From assembly GCF_000708675.1 (NCBI RefSeq), contig NZ_JELR01000002.1, positions 1,116,001 through 1,180,000 of the forward strand: 64,000 nucleotides of DNA. The letters run 5' to 3'. The notes below the pieces were generated by a model. That model saw only the letters and a program-made list of their open reading frames with translations, ran no database searches and was not told the DNA's origin. The position numbers were made by a program, and so were the translations under genes. Within the stretch, counting starts at the first letter, position 1. Each line of letters begins with the position of its first letter. The stretch is from Microbulbifer sp. HZ11. Lineage in GTDB: Bacteria; Pseudomonadota; Gammaproteobacteria; Pseudomonadales; Cellvibrionaceae. Of this stretch, positions 35,816-45,698 are shown piece by piece.

Positions 35816-35834
35816 CCCCGGTACCAGACCGGGG
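35816..35834 (-). terminator. Possible 3' hairpin of the clpV transcript
   Basis: CCCCGGT and ACCGGGG enclose five bases, 42 bases past the clpV stop on the minus strand. Only a short TCTT follows, so termination efficiency is uncertain. Confidence 0.35.
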
Positions 35835-35875
35835 AGCTGCTCAACACCTGAATGATTACATGCTCAAACAGCTTC

Positions 35876-38524
35876 CTAGCTCACCTGATATTCAAATTCG
35901 CCCTCTTCCGTTGCACCGATATGTATCCGTTTGACGTCCTCACCACGGGCCATTCGATCCAGGCACTCGCTCGCCAGCGCCGGCAACACGGTGCGATTGA
36001 GTATGACTTCAATATTCCGCGCCCCGGTGTCTGCCTCCTGGCAACGGGCAACAATGCTGATTAGCACATCGTCTTCGTAGCTGAACTCCGCCCCATAGTG
36101 TTCTTTCACACGGTTCTCGATACGACGCATATTGATTTTGCAGATTTCCACCAGGTTCTCGTCATCCAGCGGATAGTATGCGATGACATTGGTTCGCCCA
36201 AGAAATGCCGGTTTGAATTTCTGCAATAAGTGCGGCCGGATATTATCCAGCAGCACCTCAGGCTCCGGTTTTTCTTCCACCTGATTAAAGATCGCGCGAA
36301 TTGCGTCTTCTCCGGCATTGGAAGTCATGATGATGACGGTGTTTTTAAAATCGATATCACGCCCTTCACCATCTTTAATGGTGCCCTTATCGAACAGGTT
36401 ATAAAAGATATCCTGCACACCGGGATGTGCTTTTTCCATCTCATCCAAAAGGATCACGGAGTAGGGTTTACGCCGCGCTGCTTCTGTCAGGACACCACCC
36501 TCGCCATACCCCACATAACCGGGAGGAGAGCCGAGCAACATGGATACTTTGTGCTCTTCCTTAAACTCAGACATATTGATGGTAGTAATATTCTGCTCGC
36601 CCCCAAACAGTGTATCCGCGAGCGCCAGGGCGGTTTCGGTTTTTCCCACACCACTGGTACCACAGAACAGAAAGACACCGACCGGCTTGCGCGGGTCGGT
36701 GAGTCCGGCGCGGGATGTTCGGATCGCTTGCGCGACAGCTTCCAGCGCGTGTGGCTGACCGATGACACGTTGATTCAAACGCTCTGCCAGGCTCTGTACT
36801 GCGTGAATTTCATCGGCGACCATTTTCCCGACGGGAATTCCGGTCCAGTTGGCGATTACCGCGGCAATAGCCTGTTCATCGACCTCCGGCTGCATCAAAG
36901 GCGTGTCGCCCTGAATACTCTGTAACTGGGCTGTCAGCTCCTGCAGCTGCTGTTTGAGATCGGCAAGCAGCGATTCATCTGATGTGGCCTCCACAGCAAA
37001 CGCTTCGTCAATCTGGTCCCGCAGGGCGCGGATCTGCGTGATCAGCTCTAGTTCCTGCTGATGTTGATTCTGGAGCTGCGCAAGACGCTGCTCTGCCGCT
37101 TCTTTATCTGCCTGCAGCGCGGCCAATGAATCTTCATGGCTACCAGTGGCGGCATTTTCCCGACGCAGCTTTTCCATAGTGCGCTCGGCGCCAGCGATAA
37201 TTCGTTGAGCATCCTCGATAGCGCCCGGTGTTGCCGACTGGCTCAGCGCAACCCGCGCACAAGCGGTATCCAGCAGGCTGACGGATTTGTCTGGCAACTG
37301 TCGGCCCGGAATATAACGGTGAGACAATTTTACCGACGCAACAATTGCCTCATCCAGAATTCGGACTTTATGGTGGGACTCCAAGCTGGACGCAATGCCC
37401 CGCATCATATCGATAGCCTTGATTTCGTCTGGCTCTTCCACCTTTACGACCTGGAATCGACGGGTTAACGCCGGATCCCGCTCGAAGTACTTCTTGTACT
37501 CGGCCCAGGTTGTTGCCGCGATGGTGCGCAGTTCACCCCGCGCCAATGCAGGCTTCAACAGATTGGCTGCATCCCCCTGCCCCTCCTTGCCGCCCGCACC
37601 GATCATGGTGTGTGCTTCATCGATAAACAGAATAATCGGGGTGGTTGACGCGCGCACTTCTTCAATCACGGACTTCAGGCGATTTTCAAACTCGCCTTTT
37701 ACACTGGCGCCAGCCTGTAACAGACCCAGGTCCAGGGTGCGCACTGCAACATCACGCAGCGGTGTTGGCACATCACCATTGGCAATACGCAGGGCGAAGC
37801 CCTCGACCACTGCGGTCTTTCCGACACCGGCCTCGCCAGTGAGGATCGGGTTGTTTTGCCGGCGGCGAGTCAGGACATCGACACACTGACGTATCTCTTC
37901 GTCACGCCCCAATACCGGATCAATTTCGCCGTTGCGCGCGCGCTCGGTGAGGTTGACGGTATATTTATCCAGGGCCGGCGCTTTGCTGGCCATAACCGCC
38001 GCTGCAGCCGCTTCACCGCCTTCTGCGGCGACACTCAGGTGATGGGATTCAGCGCTCTGTCCGAACATCGCACGGGCGGTCTCGCGAATTGACTCTGGTG
38101 CGATGCTTTTCAGTACCGGACAACTTTCCAGCACCTGGCGACGGGCCGTTTCCTCCAGTAGCAGCGCAGCCAGCAGATGCCCGGAACTCACCACCCGGTG
38201 CCCGAAATCAATAGATGCGAGCATCCAGCTGTTTTTCGCAGCTTCAACGATCGCGGGAGAAAGTGCTGCGGGGCGACTGCTTCCGGATTTGAAGGCTGCA
38301 ATAGCAGTTGCCAATTGTTTGGCGAACTGGGAAGGATTTACATCGTGCTTTTCGAGTAGGTGAAACAGATCGGTGTCGGATTGATCCAGCAACTTCAACA
38401 ACCAATGCTCGATTTCCACGTTGTATTGGCTTTGCGCCAGGCAAAGACCAGCCGCTCCTTCCAGCGACTCGCGCATGTGCGGCGTCATGGTTTCTACCAG
38501 GCGCTTAAGATCGATGTTGATCAT
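35876..38524 (-). CDS. clpV: T6SS sheath-recycling AAA+ ATPase ClpV (TssH)
   Basis: An 882-residue Hsp100 protein that disassembles contracted TssB/TssC sheaths. The Clp-N domain (1-150) is the class that binds the TssC N-terminal helix. AAA-1 has GEAGVGKT (about 225) and ILFIDEAHTMIGAGG. A middle coiled-coil region with alternating Gln/Glu/Leu (about 450-530) follows. AAA-2 has GTSGVGKT (about 622), VILLDEMEKAH and IIMTSNAG. The C-terminal D2-small domain is present. An AGGG motif stands about 8 bases before the ATG. Last gene of the tssA-to-clpV operon, 110 bases after tssG. Confidence 0.97.
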   Translation of the reverse strand: MINIDLKRLVETMTPHMRESLEGAAGLCLAQSQYNVEIEHWLLKLLDQSDTDLFHLLEKHDVNPSQFAKQLATAIAAFKSGSSRPAALSPAIVEAAKNSWMLASIDFGHRVVSSGHLLAALLLEETARRQVLESCPVLKSIAPESIRETARAMFGQSAESHHLSVAAEGGEAAAAAVMASKAPALDKYTVNLTERARNGEIDPVLGRDEEIRQCVDVLTRRRQNNPILTGEAGVGKTAVVEGFALRIANGDVPTPLRDVAVRTLDLGLLQAGASVKGEFENRLKSVIEEVRASTTPIILFIDEAHTMIGAGGKEGQGDAANLLKPALARGELRTIAATTWAEYKKYFERDPALTRRFQVVKVEEPDEIKAIDMMRGIASSLESHHKVRILDEAIVASVKLSHRYIPGRQLPDKSVSLLDTACARVALSQSATPGAIEDAQRIIAGAERTMEKLRRENAATGSHEDSLAALQADKEAAEQRLAQLQNQHQQELELITQIRALRDQIDEAFAVEATSDESLLADLKQQLQELTAQLQSIQGDTPLMQPEVDEQAIAAVIANWTGIPVGKMVADEIHAVQSLAERLNQRVIGQPHALEAVAQAIRTSRAGLTDPRKPVGVFLFCGTSGVGKTETALALADTLFGGEQNITTINMSEFKEEHKVSMLLGSPPGYVGYGEGGVLTEAARRKPYSVILLDEMEKAHPGVQDIFYNLFDKGTIKDGEGRDIDFKNTVIIMTSNAGEDAIRAIFNQVEEKPEPEVLLDNIRPHLLQKFKPAFLGRTNVIAYYPLDDENLVEICKINMRRIENRVKEHYGAEFSYEDDVLISIVARCQEADTGARNIEVILNRTVLPALASECLDRMARGEDVKRIHIGATEEGEFEYQVS

Positions 38525-38634
38525 AGAGTTTTCCCTTTTTTGGTAATCCGTTTCGAAAGCGACAAGTAATCACGCTTCTGCGTAACGGCGGTTTCCTTTC
38601 AGACTTGGATGTACTGACTACAAACAGCTATGAA

Positions 38635-39774
38635 TCATGCCGACGGCAGCGCTTCATCAGGCGACATCTGATCGGCACTCAAACTGATATATACCGGCTC
38701 ACTGGTCTCGGGCTCTGTGGACATATGTGTATTCCAGCCGAGCAGAGGCTGTGTTGCCGCCTGATCGGACAACTGCACCGGTGCGACATCGTCGGTGAAT
38801 AGGGTCGCAGAGATTTCAAAATCCATCTCTACGCCTGCACTTAGCTGGATGAAAGACTTCAACGCTTCCAGCTTACGCCCACCGGGAGCCATGGCCATGT
38901 GCGTGTCGTAATCCATCGGTTCGATCACTACACGAAATTTATTCTGCGCCTGGAAACAGCGTGTCCCCATGATGGTATCAACACCCAGGCGGTTATTAAC
39001 CCCAAGAGGTTGCTCCGCACACGGCAGTCGCGTAAGTACATCCTCGGGTAACTCATCCCATTGCCCCTGGAACTGCTCGATGGACACATTGAGAGCAAAA
39101 AACTGCCGTATCATCTGCGCAAGCCCCGTGGCGGAACACTGTTGACGGCCCAAGTGTCCGGCCAGGCCCAGCAGTGCGTCGTCTGGAATAGGCAGACGGT
39201 ACCGCATTTCACTGGTACCCAGGCCCGCAACCGACGCGATGACCTGAGAGAACAGATCCGGCTCTTTGTCACGCCGCAGGCGCGATTGCTCGTAGTTCAC
39301 GGGCAGCTGATATTTCTGCCAGGCACGATATAGCAGCGACACATGTCGATGATTGAAGATATCGAGAAAATCTTTTAGAGCAGCATTCTTCTCTTTTAAC
39401 TCCTGCTGCACTACCTCGGTCATAAAGTACGGCAGTACGCCCTGACTGCCGATCAGGCCCGTAAAACCGACTTCCATCTCCCACTTTTCAGCGTCGGTAT
39501 CACTACCCTTTGCACCACCCGACGCCGATCGACGATGTAGCTTCAGAATATCGGCACTGATAAAAGACAGTGATGACTGCGACTTGAAGCGCAGAAATTC
39601 TCGTGAAGGTGGTGTGGCTGTACCAAGCCGACCAGAGCCGTAGGGTGAATCCTTACCCGGTGCGAGAATCGCAGACTCGAGAAGCCGCACCGCCTGATAA
39701 AACTCGAATCGGTAAGGTTCGGAGCGCAGCTGCTCTATTACACCAGTGCTTTGTCGCCTGCGCGCGGTGGCCAT
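38635..39774 (-). CDS. tssG: T6SS baseplate subunit TssG
   Basis: A 379-residue member of the TssG/ImpH/VasB family, which forms the baseplate wedge with TssE, TssF and TssK. Family landmarks are the start with EPYRFEFYQAVRLLE (about residues 19-33), VGFTGLIGSQGVLPYFMTEVV, FLDIFNHRHVSLLYRAW and the late GLAQMIRQFF with LGVDTIMGTRCFQAQNKFRV. Its first 37 bases overlap the tssF 3' end, indicating tight coupling. The C-terminal tail after about residue 340 is longer and less conserved than in many relatives. Confidence 0.95.
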   Translation of the reverse strand: MATARRRQSTGVIEQLRSEPYRFEFYQAVRLLESAILAPGKDSPYGSGRLGTATPPSREFLRFKSQSSLSFISADILKLHRRSASGGAKGSDTDAEKWEMEVGFTGLIGSQGVLPYFMTEVVQQELKEKNAALKDFLDIFNHRHVSLLYRAWQKYQLPVNYEQSRLRRDKEPDLFSQVIASVAGLGTSEMRYRLPIPDDALLGLAGHLGRQQCSATGLAQMIRQFFALNVSIEQFQGQWDELPEDVLTRLPCAEQPLGVNNRLGVDTIMGTRCFQAQNKFRVVIEPMDYDTHMAMAPGGRKLEALKSFIQLSAGVEMDFEISATLFTDDVAPVQLSDQAATQPLLGWNTHMSTEPETSEPVYISLSADQMSPDEALPSA

Positions 39775-41567
39775 CTCTTAAGCTCTCCATCCCGGCCACT
39801 CAATTTTGCAATCAACCGGGTAAATGAATTAATCGAACAGTAAAGTCCAAGGAATCGTTCAATCACACTGGCAAACAGTAACGCACTGGTACCCTTGAGC
39901 ATCATGGAATCCAGAACAATCGTGACCTCTGTGCCTCGACAGAGCACGACGCTGCCATCAATCTGTATGGGCGCGGTAATCGGCCGGGTTTCCATCTTAA
40001 GCAGAGCTTCAATCAGATTGCGTGTACTTCCGCTATTGCGGAAATCGTAAAGCCGAAGTATTTCCTTGAAGGCGTCGCAACCACCCTCTCCACTCAGCGA
40101 TAGATGATTGAGATTCAGGTGCGAAATCAGACGCCAATAGCTACGCTCCCGTCGCGGTGGTCGAAGGGTTTCACTAGGCGGCACCACACAGCTGATCCGT
40201 TGCGCTGGCGCATCGCCATCCACAATGGTTAGATAGGGCTGGGCATTGCCGGTAGGTAGCTTTTTTGGCAGGTTTCGGTTGCTGCAGGTGAGCTTCAGAT
40301 CCAGCGTCTGGCCAGCGGTCTCAAGAGGGCGGAAATCAAGATCCACGAGGCTGATATCAAGCTCAGATGCCAGTTCGTTCCCGTGTTCCCCTTCAATCAC
40401 ATCGCGACGCCGCGCGTACCAGAACGCACTTTGTGCACTACCCGACTGGCTGTGCTGTAGTCCGTAGAAAGGGCGATAGCGCGTTGTATTCCCAGAGGTA
40501 TCAGTGCCATTGACCTCATCAATGGAATAAATTTCCAGACCGTCGGTACGGCGGACATCCGCAACCACATGGTACTGGTACTGGCGGTGATCCACGGGGA
40601 TCGGATCCGCACTTTGTTCAAACAGATTGATGACGGGTGTGCAGCCAAGCGCGAACATCTCCTGGGTCATCTGTTTTTCCAGTTCGTCGTGGGTTTCCGA
40701 CAAATAGAAATACAGGTTCAGGGTATCGCCATAGCGACTATCAATGGCGTCCGCCACGCCGGTGATATCAATAAACTGGAATTTCTCCGGAAAGGTGAAA
40801 TATTCCGTTAGCAGGCGATAGCCCAGGAAGGCGGTTTCCGGATAAGGCAGCAATCCTTCATCGCTATCGAGCCCAACCTGTTCAATTCGGTTGGCCTCAA
40901 GCATTACCGGCGAGGGATCACCTTCCCCATTTGCGACCACCAATTTAACGCACTTCGTCAGCAGCAGGTCATAGAGCTCGCAGATATGGCTGGGAAGTCC
41001 CCGCAGAAAAAAGCGCAACGAGTCCGGCGCAAGTTCGGAAAAATGCACTTCGCTGCTAAACGTTTTCAGGGATAGCTTGAGAACACCGTTGGCACCCTGG
41101 ATATCATTGCACCCCGGCGCGATAAATGGCCGCGGCATCAAGGTTGCAGATTCAACGCGAAACGGCGATACATCAACCGGATAGCAACTGCTAAAACGAC
41201 AGGTCTGCCCCTGGAAGCTCTCTGTTTCTAACACCAGCTCCTTTTCCAGATGCACGATGGCATCCAGGTCCGGTTCTGCCTCAAACTGGACGATGGCACA
41301 GGAGGGTATTGGGCGCAGATAATGTGGATAAAGGGTTTCCAGTACTGCATCGGTAAGTTCAGGGAAATCGTCGTTGAGCTTTTGCTGCACCCGCGCGTTC
41401 ATATAGGCGAATCCGGACAGCAACCGACCGACCAAGGGATCGTCGACTGTTTCCGCATCGAGCTGCAGTCGGGAAGCGGCGGCGGGGTGCAGGCGCGCAA
41501 ATTCACCGGCACTCTGCTGTACAAATGCCAGTTCCCGCTCGTATAAATCAATCAGCTTTTCACTCAC
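39738..41567 (-). CDS. tssF: T6SS baseplate subunit TssF
   Basis: A 609-residue member of the TssF/ImpG/VasA family, the largest wedge component. The N-terminus LIDLYERELAFVQQSAGEFARLHP followed by GRLLSGFAYMNARVQQKLNDDFPELTDAVLETLYPHYLRPIPS (split over about 60 residues) is diagnostic. C-terminal SGEGGCDAFKEILRLYDF and LCRGTEVTIVLD also match. It starts at GTG (41565-41567) overlapping the tssE stop by one base (TAGTG). Typical family length is about 590-620. Confidence 0.95.
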   Translation of the reverse strand: MSEKLIDLYERELAFVQQSAGEFARLHPAAASRLQLDAETVDDPLVGRLLSGFAYMNARVQQKLNDDFPELTDAVLETLYPHYLRPIPSCAIVQFEAEPDLDAIVHLEKELVLETESFQGQTCRFSSCYPVDVSPFRVESATLMPRPFIAPGCNDIQGANGVLKLSLKTFSSEVHFSELAPDSLRFFLRGLPSHICELYDLLLTKCVKLVVANGEGDPSPVMLEANRIEQVGLDSDEGLLPYPETAFLGYRLLTEYFTFPEKFQFIDITGVADAIDSRYGDTLNLYFYLSETHDELEKQMTQEMFALGCTPVINLFEQSADPIPVDHRQYQYHVVADVRRTDGLEIYSIDEVNGTDTSGNTTRYRPFYGLQHSQSGSAQSAFWYARRRDVIEGEHGNELASELDISLVDLDFRPLETAGQTLDLKLTCSNRNLPKKLPTGNAQPYLTIVDGDAPAQRISCVVPPSETLRPPRRERSYWRLISHLNLNHLSLSGEGGCDAFKEILRLYDFRNSGSTRNLIEALLKMETRPITAPIQIDGSVVLCRGTEVTIVLDSMMLKGTSALLFASVIERFLGLYCSINSFTRLIAKLSGRDGELKRWPPRAGDKALV

Positions 41568-42040
41568 TACAGGATCTCCGAAACATCCACGAGTTGGGTT
41601 ACCGGGTTCAGCGTGGAGTCGAACACGATCACCTCGGCAGCGGGATTTACATGCAATACGGCTTCTACACGAAAGCGGATACTGGGGTCTTCCACATCGA
41701 TCTTTTCCTGAGTGGATACCTTGACCGAGCGAATACGTGGCTCGAAATCGAGTATCGTGCGCTCAATGTCCCGGCAGAATCGTTTACGGCTGTCTGCAGA
41801 GGTCAGGTTTACCGTAGAGAGGTCCGGCAAACCATAATTGATATTCGATGCCTCCAGATGTTCGTGCTCTTCCGGGGCTGAAATGCAGCGATACCGGGTA
41901 TTGAACAGGTATTCAAGATCCCGTCTCACCCCTTCGCGCAACTGACGTAGCACCTGATGGGGACGATGCAGATCTACCCGCTCCGAGGACTCCAACAACC
42001 GGTCCAGCAGTGGCGCAATCAGGCGCTTTTCTCTGGCCAT
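41567..42040 (-). CDS. tssE: T6SS baseplate subunit TssE (gp25-like)
   Basis: A 157-residue gp25/lysozyme-like protein, the wedge subunit that nucleates the sheath. It has LIAPLLDRLLES near the start, VLRQLREGVRRDLEYLFNTR, NYGLPDLS and RTILDFEPRIRSVKV with the EPR motif characteristic of gp25-like proteins. The ATG at 42038-42040 overlaps the stop of the second tssC gene (TGATG), so the two are coupled. Confidence 0.94.
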   Translation of the reverse strand: MAREKRLIAPLLDRLLESSERVDLHRPHQVLRQLREGVRRDLEYLFNTRYRCISAPEEHEHLEASNINYGLPDLSTVNLTSADSRKRFCRDIERTILDFEPRIRSVKVSTQEKIDVEDPSIRFRVEAVLHVNPAAEVIVFDSTLNPVTQLVDVSEIL

Positions 42041-43551
42041 CAATTCGCAGCCCCCACGCCGATTTGCGAAAGTGCGGTGGTCAATTTCAACTCGGATACA
42101 AGGTGGTCGACGGTATAATGGCTCTTCAGGTGAATAATACTTTGATAGCTCCCCGCCTTGCCCGGCTCATCGACCACCCGCACACGGGCTTCTCTCAATG
42201 GGTAGCGAGCAAGCATCTCCCAGGACAGGTCTTCGCGGCCCGTGGTATATCGATCCATCCAGTGTTGCAGCTGACGCTCGCAATCGGCAGCGTTCATATA
42301 GGCTCCAACCTTGTCGCGAATCATGACTTTGATGTAGTGCGCAAACCGGGAGGCACAGAGTATCTGCTGTAGCATACTGCTTATCCGAGCGTTAGCCTGA
42401 GCAGCTTTGGAACTGTACTGCTTGGTCTTCTGTAGTGAAGGTACACTGTTAAAGGCGCTATAAGGTGTGTCGTAGCAGTGACACAGGCATATAAAGCCGA
42501 GATCACTCAGTTCACGCTCAACGAAATCCGTAACCAGAATCGAGGTCGACATCTTGAGGAACTGTGGTTGACTGTCCACTCCGTAGCCAAGAGCCGGCAG
42601 CTGGGTCACCAGACCGCCCCCCAGGTGATCCCGAGCGACACCCCGAATATGGGAGAACCAACCTACCTCATCAAATTCCCGCACCAGCACAGCACCGAGC
42701 GCGAAGACACTATTTCCCCATAGATAGTTTTTACTATCTGTCGCCGCTACATCCTCCCGAAAACGCAGCCCGCGGTATGCGGAAAAGCCCTCAGTGTGCG
42801 GTTCCCGTATCAGCACCTGCGGTAGGGTGATCCCGATAAAGCGGCTATCCTCAAGATCGCGTAAACTGTTCCAGCGGATGTACTGTTTTTCACGGAAAAT
42901 CTCGCCGTAATCCATGGGTTTCGCAAGATCGTCATAGCTATCCACACCAAACAGCTGCGGCGTGGCGCTGCAGATAAACGGCGCGAAGGCGGCAGCCGCT
43001 GTATGGGCGATTCCCTGTAGCGTGAAAACATCATCGTAGGGGTGACCGTCAAACGGACGATGAGAAATATAGTAGTCACCCAGCAACAGCCCATAAGGCT
43101 CTCCACCCGGCGTACCGAATTCTTCGTTGTAGATAAGATGGAAGAAGCCCGACTGATCAAAATCCGGTGCGCGCTCGATATCCCGTGACAAATCTTTCCA
43201 ACTCAGATCCAGCAGTTTGATCTTGATATTGTCAGCACTCGGCGTCTGCTGGATTAGCAGGGAAAGCCCTCTCCAGCTCGCTTCAAGCCGCTGGAATTTC
43301 GGCGCATGGATAATGTGGTTGAGCTGATCACTGATCAGCATATCCAGCTCACTGATGACGCCACTGATCCATTGCCGAACACTGGTGCTGCGCTGTGTAT
43401 CACCGGCACCACGGGCACTTACCCACAGCTCGAAAGCAAAAAGATCATCAGGTTCGTCAAGAAACTCCTTTAGCCAGTTGGCCTCAAGCGCACTTTCATT
43501 GCAATGTACGGACGCGCTGCCGGTAGTTGGGCTGGAATTGACGGCAGACAA
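42040..43551 (-). CDS. Divergent TssC paralogue (second sheath large subunit-like protein)
   Basis: About 503 residues with the TssC/EvpB/ImpC fold: QLNHIIHAPKFQRLEASWRGL, FDQSGFFHLIYNEEFGTPGGEPYGLLLGDYYI (split), FAPFICSATPQLFGVDSYDDLAKP, NYLWGNSVFALGAVLVREF and the C-terminal RYPLREARVRVVDEPGKAGSYQ region, all parallel to the neighbouring TssC. It is clearly paralogous but diverged, without its own TssB gene. An upstream GTG at 43614 sits beside a hairpin with no ribosome-binding site, whereas a TTG at 43549-43551 has GGGGAG 8 bases before it; the TTG is preferred. Tandem tssC copies exist in some T6SS clusters; the role, perhaps a specialised ring or adaptor, is unproven. Confidence 0.88.
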   Translation of the reverse strand: MSAVNSSPTTGSASVHCNESALEANWLKEFLDEPDDLFAFELWVSARGAGDTQRSTSVRQWISGVISELDMLISDQLNHIIHAPKFQRLEASWRGLSLLIQQTPSADNIKIKLLDLSWKDLSRDIERAPDFDQSGFFHLIYNEEFGTPGGEPYGLLLGDYYISHRPFDGHPYDDVFTLQGIAHTAAAAFAPFICSATPQLFGVDSYDDLAKPMDYGEIFREKQYIRWNSLRDLEDSRFIGITLPQVLIREPHTEGFSAYRGLRFREDVAATDSKNYLWGNSVFALGAVLVREFDEVGWFSHIRGVARDHLGGGLVTQLPALGYGVDSQPQFLKMSTSILVTDFVERELSDLGFICLCHCYDTPYSAFNSVPSLQKTKQYSSKAAQANARISSMLQQILCASRFAHYIKVMIRDKVGAYMNAADCERQLQHWMDRYTTGREDLSWEMLARYPLREARVRVVDEPGKAGSYQSIIHLKSHYTVDHLVSELKLTTALSQIGVGAAN

Positions 43552-43618
43552 GGCGAGAGCTCCCCGGGATCCTTGGGACAGAATTGACAAAAAACAAACA
43601 CGCCGAACGGGCACAGCA

Positions 43619-43640
43619 GGGCCGGCAGAAATGCCGGCCC
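43619..43640 (-). other. Intercistronic hairpin between tssC and the second tssC
   Basis: A perfect 9-bp GC-rich stem (GGGCCGGCA with TGCCGGCCC, 4-base loop) starts 8 bases after the tssC stop. No T run follows directly. Likely effect: protect the upstream tssB-tssC mRNA or reduce read-through, giving less of the paralogue. Confidence 0.6.
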
Positions 43641-43647
43641 CCTACCT

Positions 43648-45135
43648 TTAGCCCGCTGAAGGGATATTGGCGACCATGCGCATGGAAGTGGTGAGCTCTT
43701 CCATCTGCAGCCACGGTTTCAGATAGGCCACAGCGCTGTAGCAACCAGGCTGTCCGGGGATTTCCTTCACTTCAACACGGGCTTCCGCCAGCGGATACTT
43801 GGCCTTCATCTCAGCACTCGCATCCGGGTTGGAATTGGTGTATTGAGAAATCCACTTGTTCAACCAGCGCTCGCAGTCACCGGCTTCCATGAAGGAGCCG
43901 ACCTTATCCCGTGCCATCACTTTCAGGTAGTGAGCGATACGGGAAGTCGCCATGAGATATGGCAGACGGGCGGAAATGGATGCATTCGCAGTGGCATCCG
44001 GATTGTCGAAGACCTTAGGCTTCTGTGCACTCTGGGAACCGAAGAAAACGGAGTAGTCGGTATTCTTGTAGTGGCACAGCGGCAGGAAGCCCTGGGCACT
44101 GAGTTCAGCTTCACGGCGGTCGGTAATCCCAATTTCCGTCGGGCACTTTTGATCGAGATCGCCGTCATCGCTTTTGAACACGTGGGTCGGCAAGCCTTCT
44201 ACCTTACCACCCCCTTCTGCACCGCGAATCGCAGTACACCAGGAGTTCTCTGCAAATGCTTTTGTCATGGTGGTACCCATGACATAGGACGCGTTCATCC
44301 AGCAGTACTGGTCGTGCTCCGCCGGTTTTGAAAGACCCGTTTCGTCCACTTCAAATTCTTCAAAGTTGAAGGATTCCACAGGCTTGGTGTTCGCGCCGTA
44401 AGGGGTACGAGCCAGAGTACGGGGCATCACCAGGGTGACAAAGCGGGAGTCGTCACTGTCGCGGAAGCTGCGCCATTTGATGTATTCACCGGACTCGAAG
44501 ATACCACCGAGATCACGGGGTTTCGACAACTCGGTAAAATCGTTAAAGCCAAACATGCCGGCACCGGCAGCAGAAATAAACGGACAGAAACCAGCAGCTG
44601 CCACGTTAGACATCTTGCTGAGTAACTCGATATCTTCCGGGTGACTGGTGAATTCGAAATCACCGATCATACAACCGAACGGCTCACCACCTGCAGTACC
44701 AAACTCTTCTTCATAGATTTTTTTGAAAGTCTGGCTCTGATCGAACTCCACAGCCTTGTCCAGGTCGCGAAACAGTTCGCGCTTGCTGATATTCATCATC
44801 CGGATTTTCAACGTTGCACCGGTTTCAGAATTCATCACCAAGTGGTTGAGACCACGCCAGGAGCCTTCCAGTTTCTGGAATTTCTCATCATGAAGAATAG
44901 CGGAAAGCTGGCGCGACATCGCCTGATCAATTGCCTGCACAGCCTTATTGATGGTCTGGGTCAGGTTGCGATCCCAGGTCAGGGTGCCCTGCAATGCCTG
45001 CTTGGTGAGGTTGGCAATCAGGTCCTGAGCTTCATCCGGCTGGGTCTGCTTGGTGGCCGAAATGGCTTGCTCCAGCAGACTGACGGACTGCTCTTCAACT
45101 TCCTGTTCTGCTACGTTTTCAACTTCGGTGCTCAT
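43648..45135 (-). CDS. tssC: T6SS contractile sheath large subunit TssC
   Basis: A 495-residue canonical TssC/VipB. After an acidic N-terminus come [95 protein letters not shown] and the C-terminal [26 protein letters not shown] (all within expected positions). It pairs with TssB to form the sheath around the Hcp tube. Its ATG overlaps the tssB stop by one base (TAATG), so the two are coupled one-to-one. Length is typical. Confidence 0.97.
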   Translation of the reverse strand: MSTEVENVAEQEVEEQSVSLLEQAISATKQTQPDEAQDLIANLTKQALQGTLTWDRNLTQTINKAVQAIDQAMSRQLSAILHDEKFQKLEGSWRGLNHLVMNSETGATLKIRMMNISKRELFRDLDKAVEFDQSQTFKKIYEEEFGTAGGEPFGCMIGDFEFTSHPEDIELLSKMSNVAAAGFCPFISAAGAGMFGFNDFTELSKPRDLGGIFESGEYIKWRSFRDSDDSRFVTLVMPRTLARTPYGANTKPVESFNFEEFEVDETGLSKPAEHDQYCWMNASYVMGTTMTKAFAENSWCTAIRGAEGGGKVEGLPTHVFKSDDGDLDQKCPTEIGITDRREAELSAQGFLPLCHYKNTDYSVFFGSQSAQKPKVFDNPDATANASISARLPYLMATSRIAHYLKVMARDKVGSFMEAGDCERWLNKWISQYTNSNPDASAEMKAKYPLAEARVEVKEIPGQPGCYSAVAYLKPWLQMEELTTSMRMVANIPSAG

Positions 45136-45653
45136 TACGCATCCTCTCCTTTTTCTTCACCGAGGCCAAGCTGCTCAGAGATAGCGCTGACGTTGTCTGT
45201 GCTCTTCAGAATATCCTCAAGGACTTTCTCTAACTCCTCTGAGCGATCGGCCTTGCTCAGCAGGTCACGCAGTTTGCTGCGTGCTTCCAGAAGCTGTTTC
45301 AGAGGTTCAACCTGGTCGACGATCTGCTCCGGGGAGAAGTCATCCATATGGTTGAAATCCAGGTCTACTGCCATCTTGCTGCCGTCGCCAGCAAGCGTGT
45401 TTTCAACCTGAAGATTCAGCTTTGGATTCACCTTGGCCATGACGTCATTGAAATTATCGCGGTCAATCTGAACAAACTTACGCTCTTTCAGTGGTCGACG
45501 ATTTTCGGTGTTATCACCGGAATAGTCCCCCATCACCCCGGTGACGAATGGAAGCTCTTTTTTTACCTCCGCGCCATTGGTCTCCACATCGTAGGTAATA
45601 TGGACACGCGGCTTGCGCACACGCTTGAGTTTGTTGTGAATGCTCTCGGACAT
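45135..45653 (-). CDS. tssB: T6SS contractile sheath small subunit TssB
   Basis: A 172-residue TssB/VipA. It contains [34 protein letters not shown] (split), [26 protein letters not shown] and [34 protein letters not shown], the family core in the correct order, plus a C-terminal helix. GGAG stands about 6 bases before the ATG. Directly upstream of and overlapping tssC. Confidence 0.97.
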   Translation of the reverse strand: MSESIHNKLKRVRKPRVHITYDVETNGAEVKKELPFVTGVMGDYSGDNTENRRPLKERKFVQIDRDNFNDVMAKVNPKLNLQVENTLAGDGSKMAVDLDFNHMDDFSPEQIVDQVEPLKQLLEARSKLRDLLSKADRSEELEKVLEDILKSTDNVSAISEQLGLGEEKGEDA

Positions 45654-45698
45654 CGGGGTCTCCTTTCCTCAATTTGGAAATCGTGGGATTAGTCGGGG

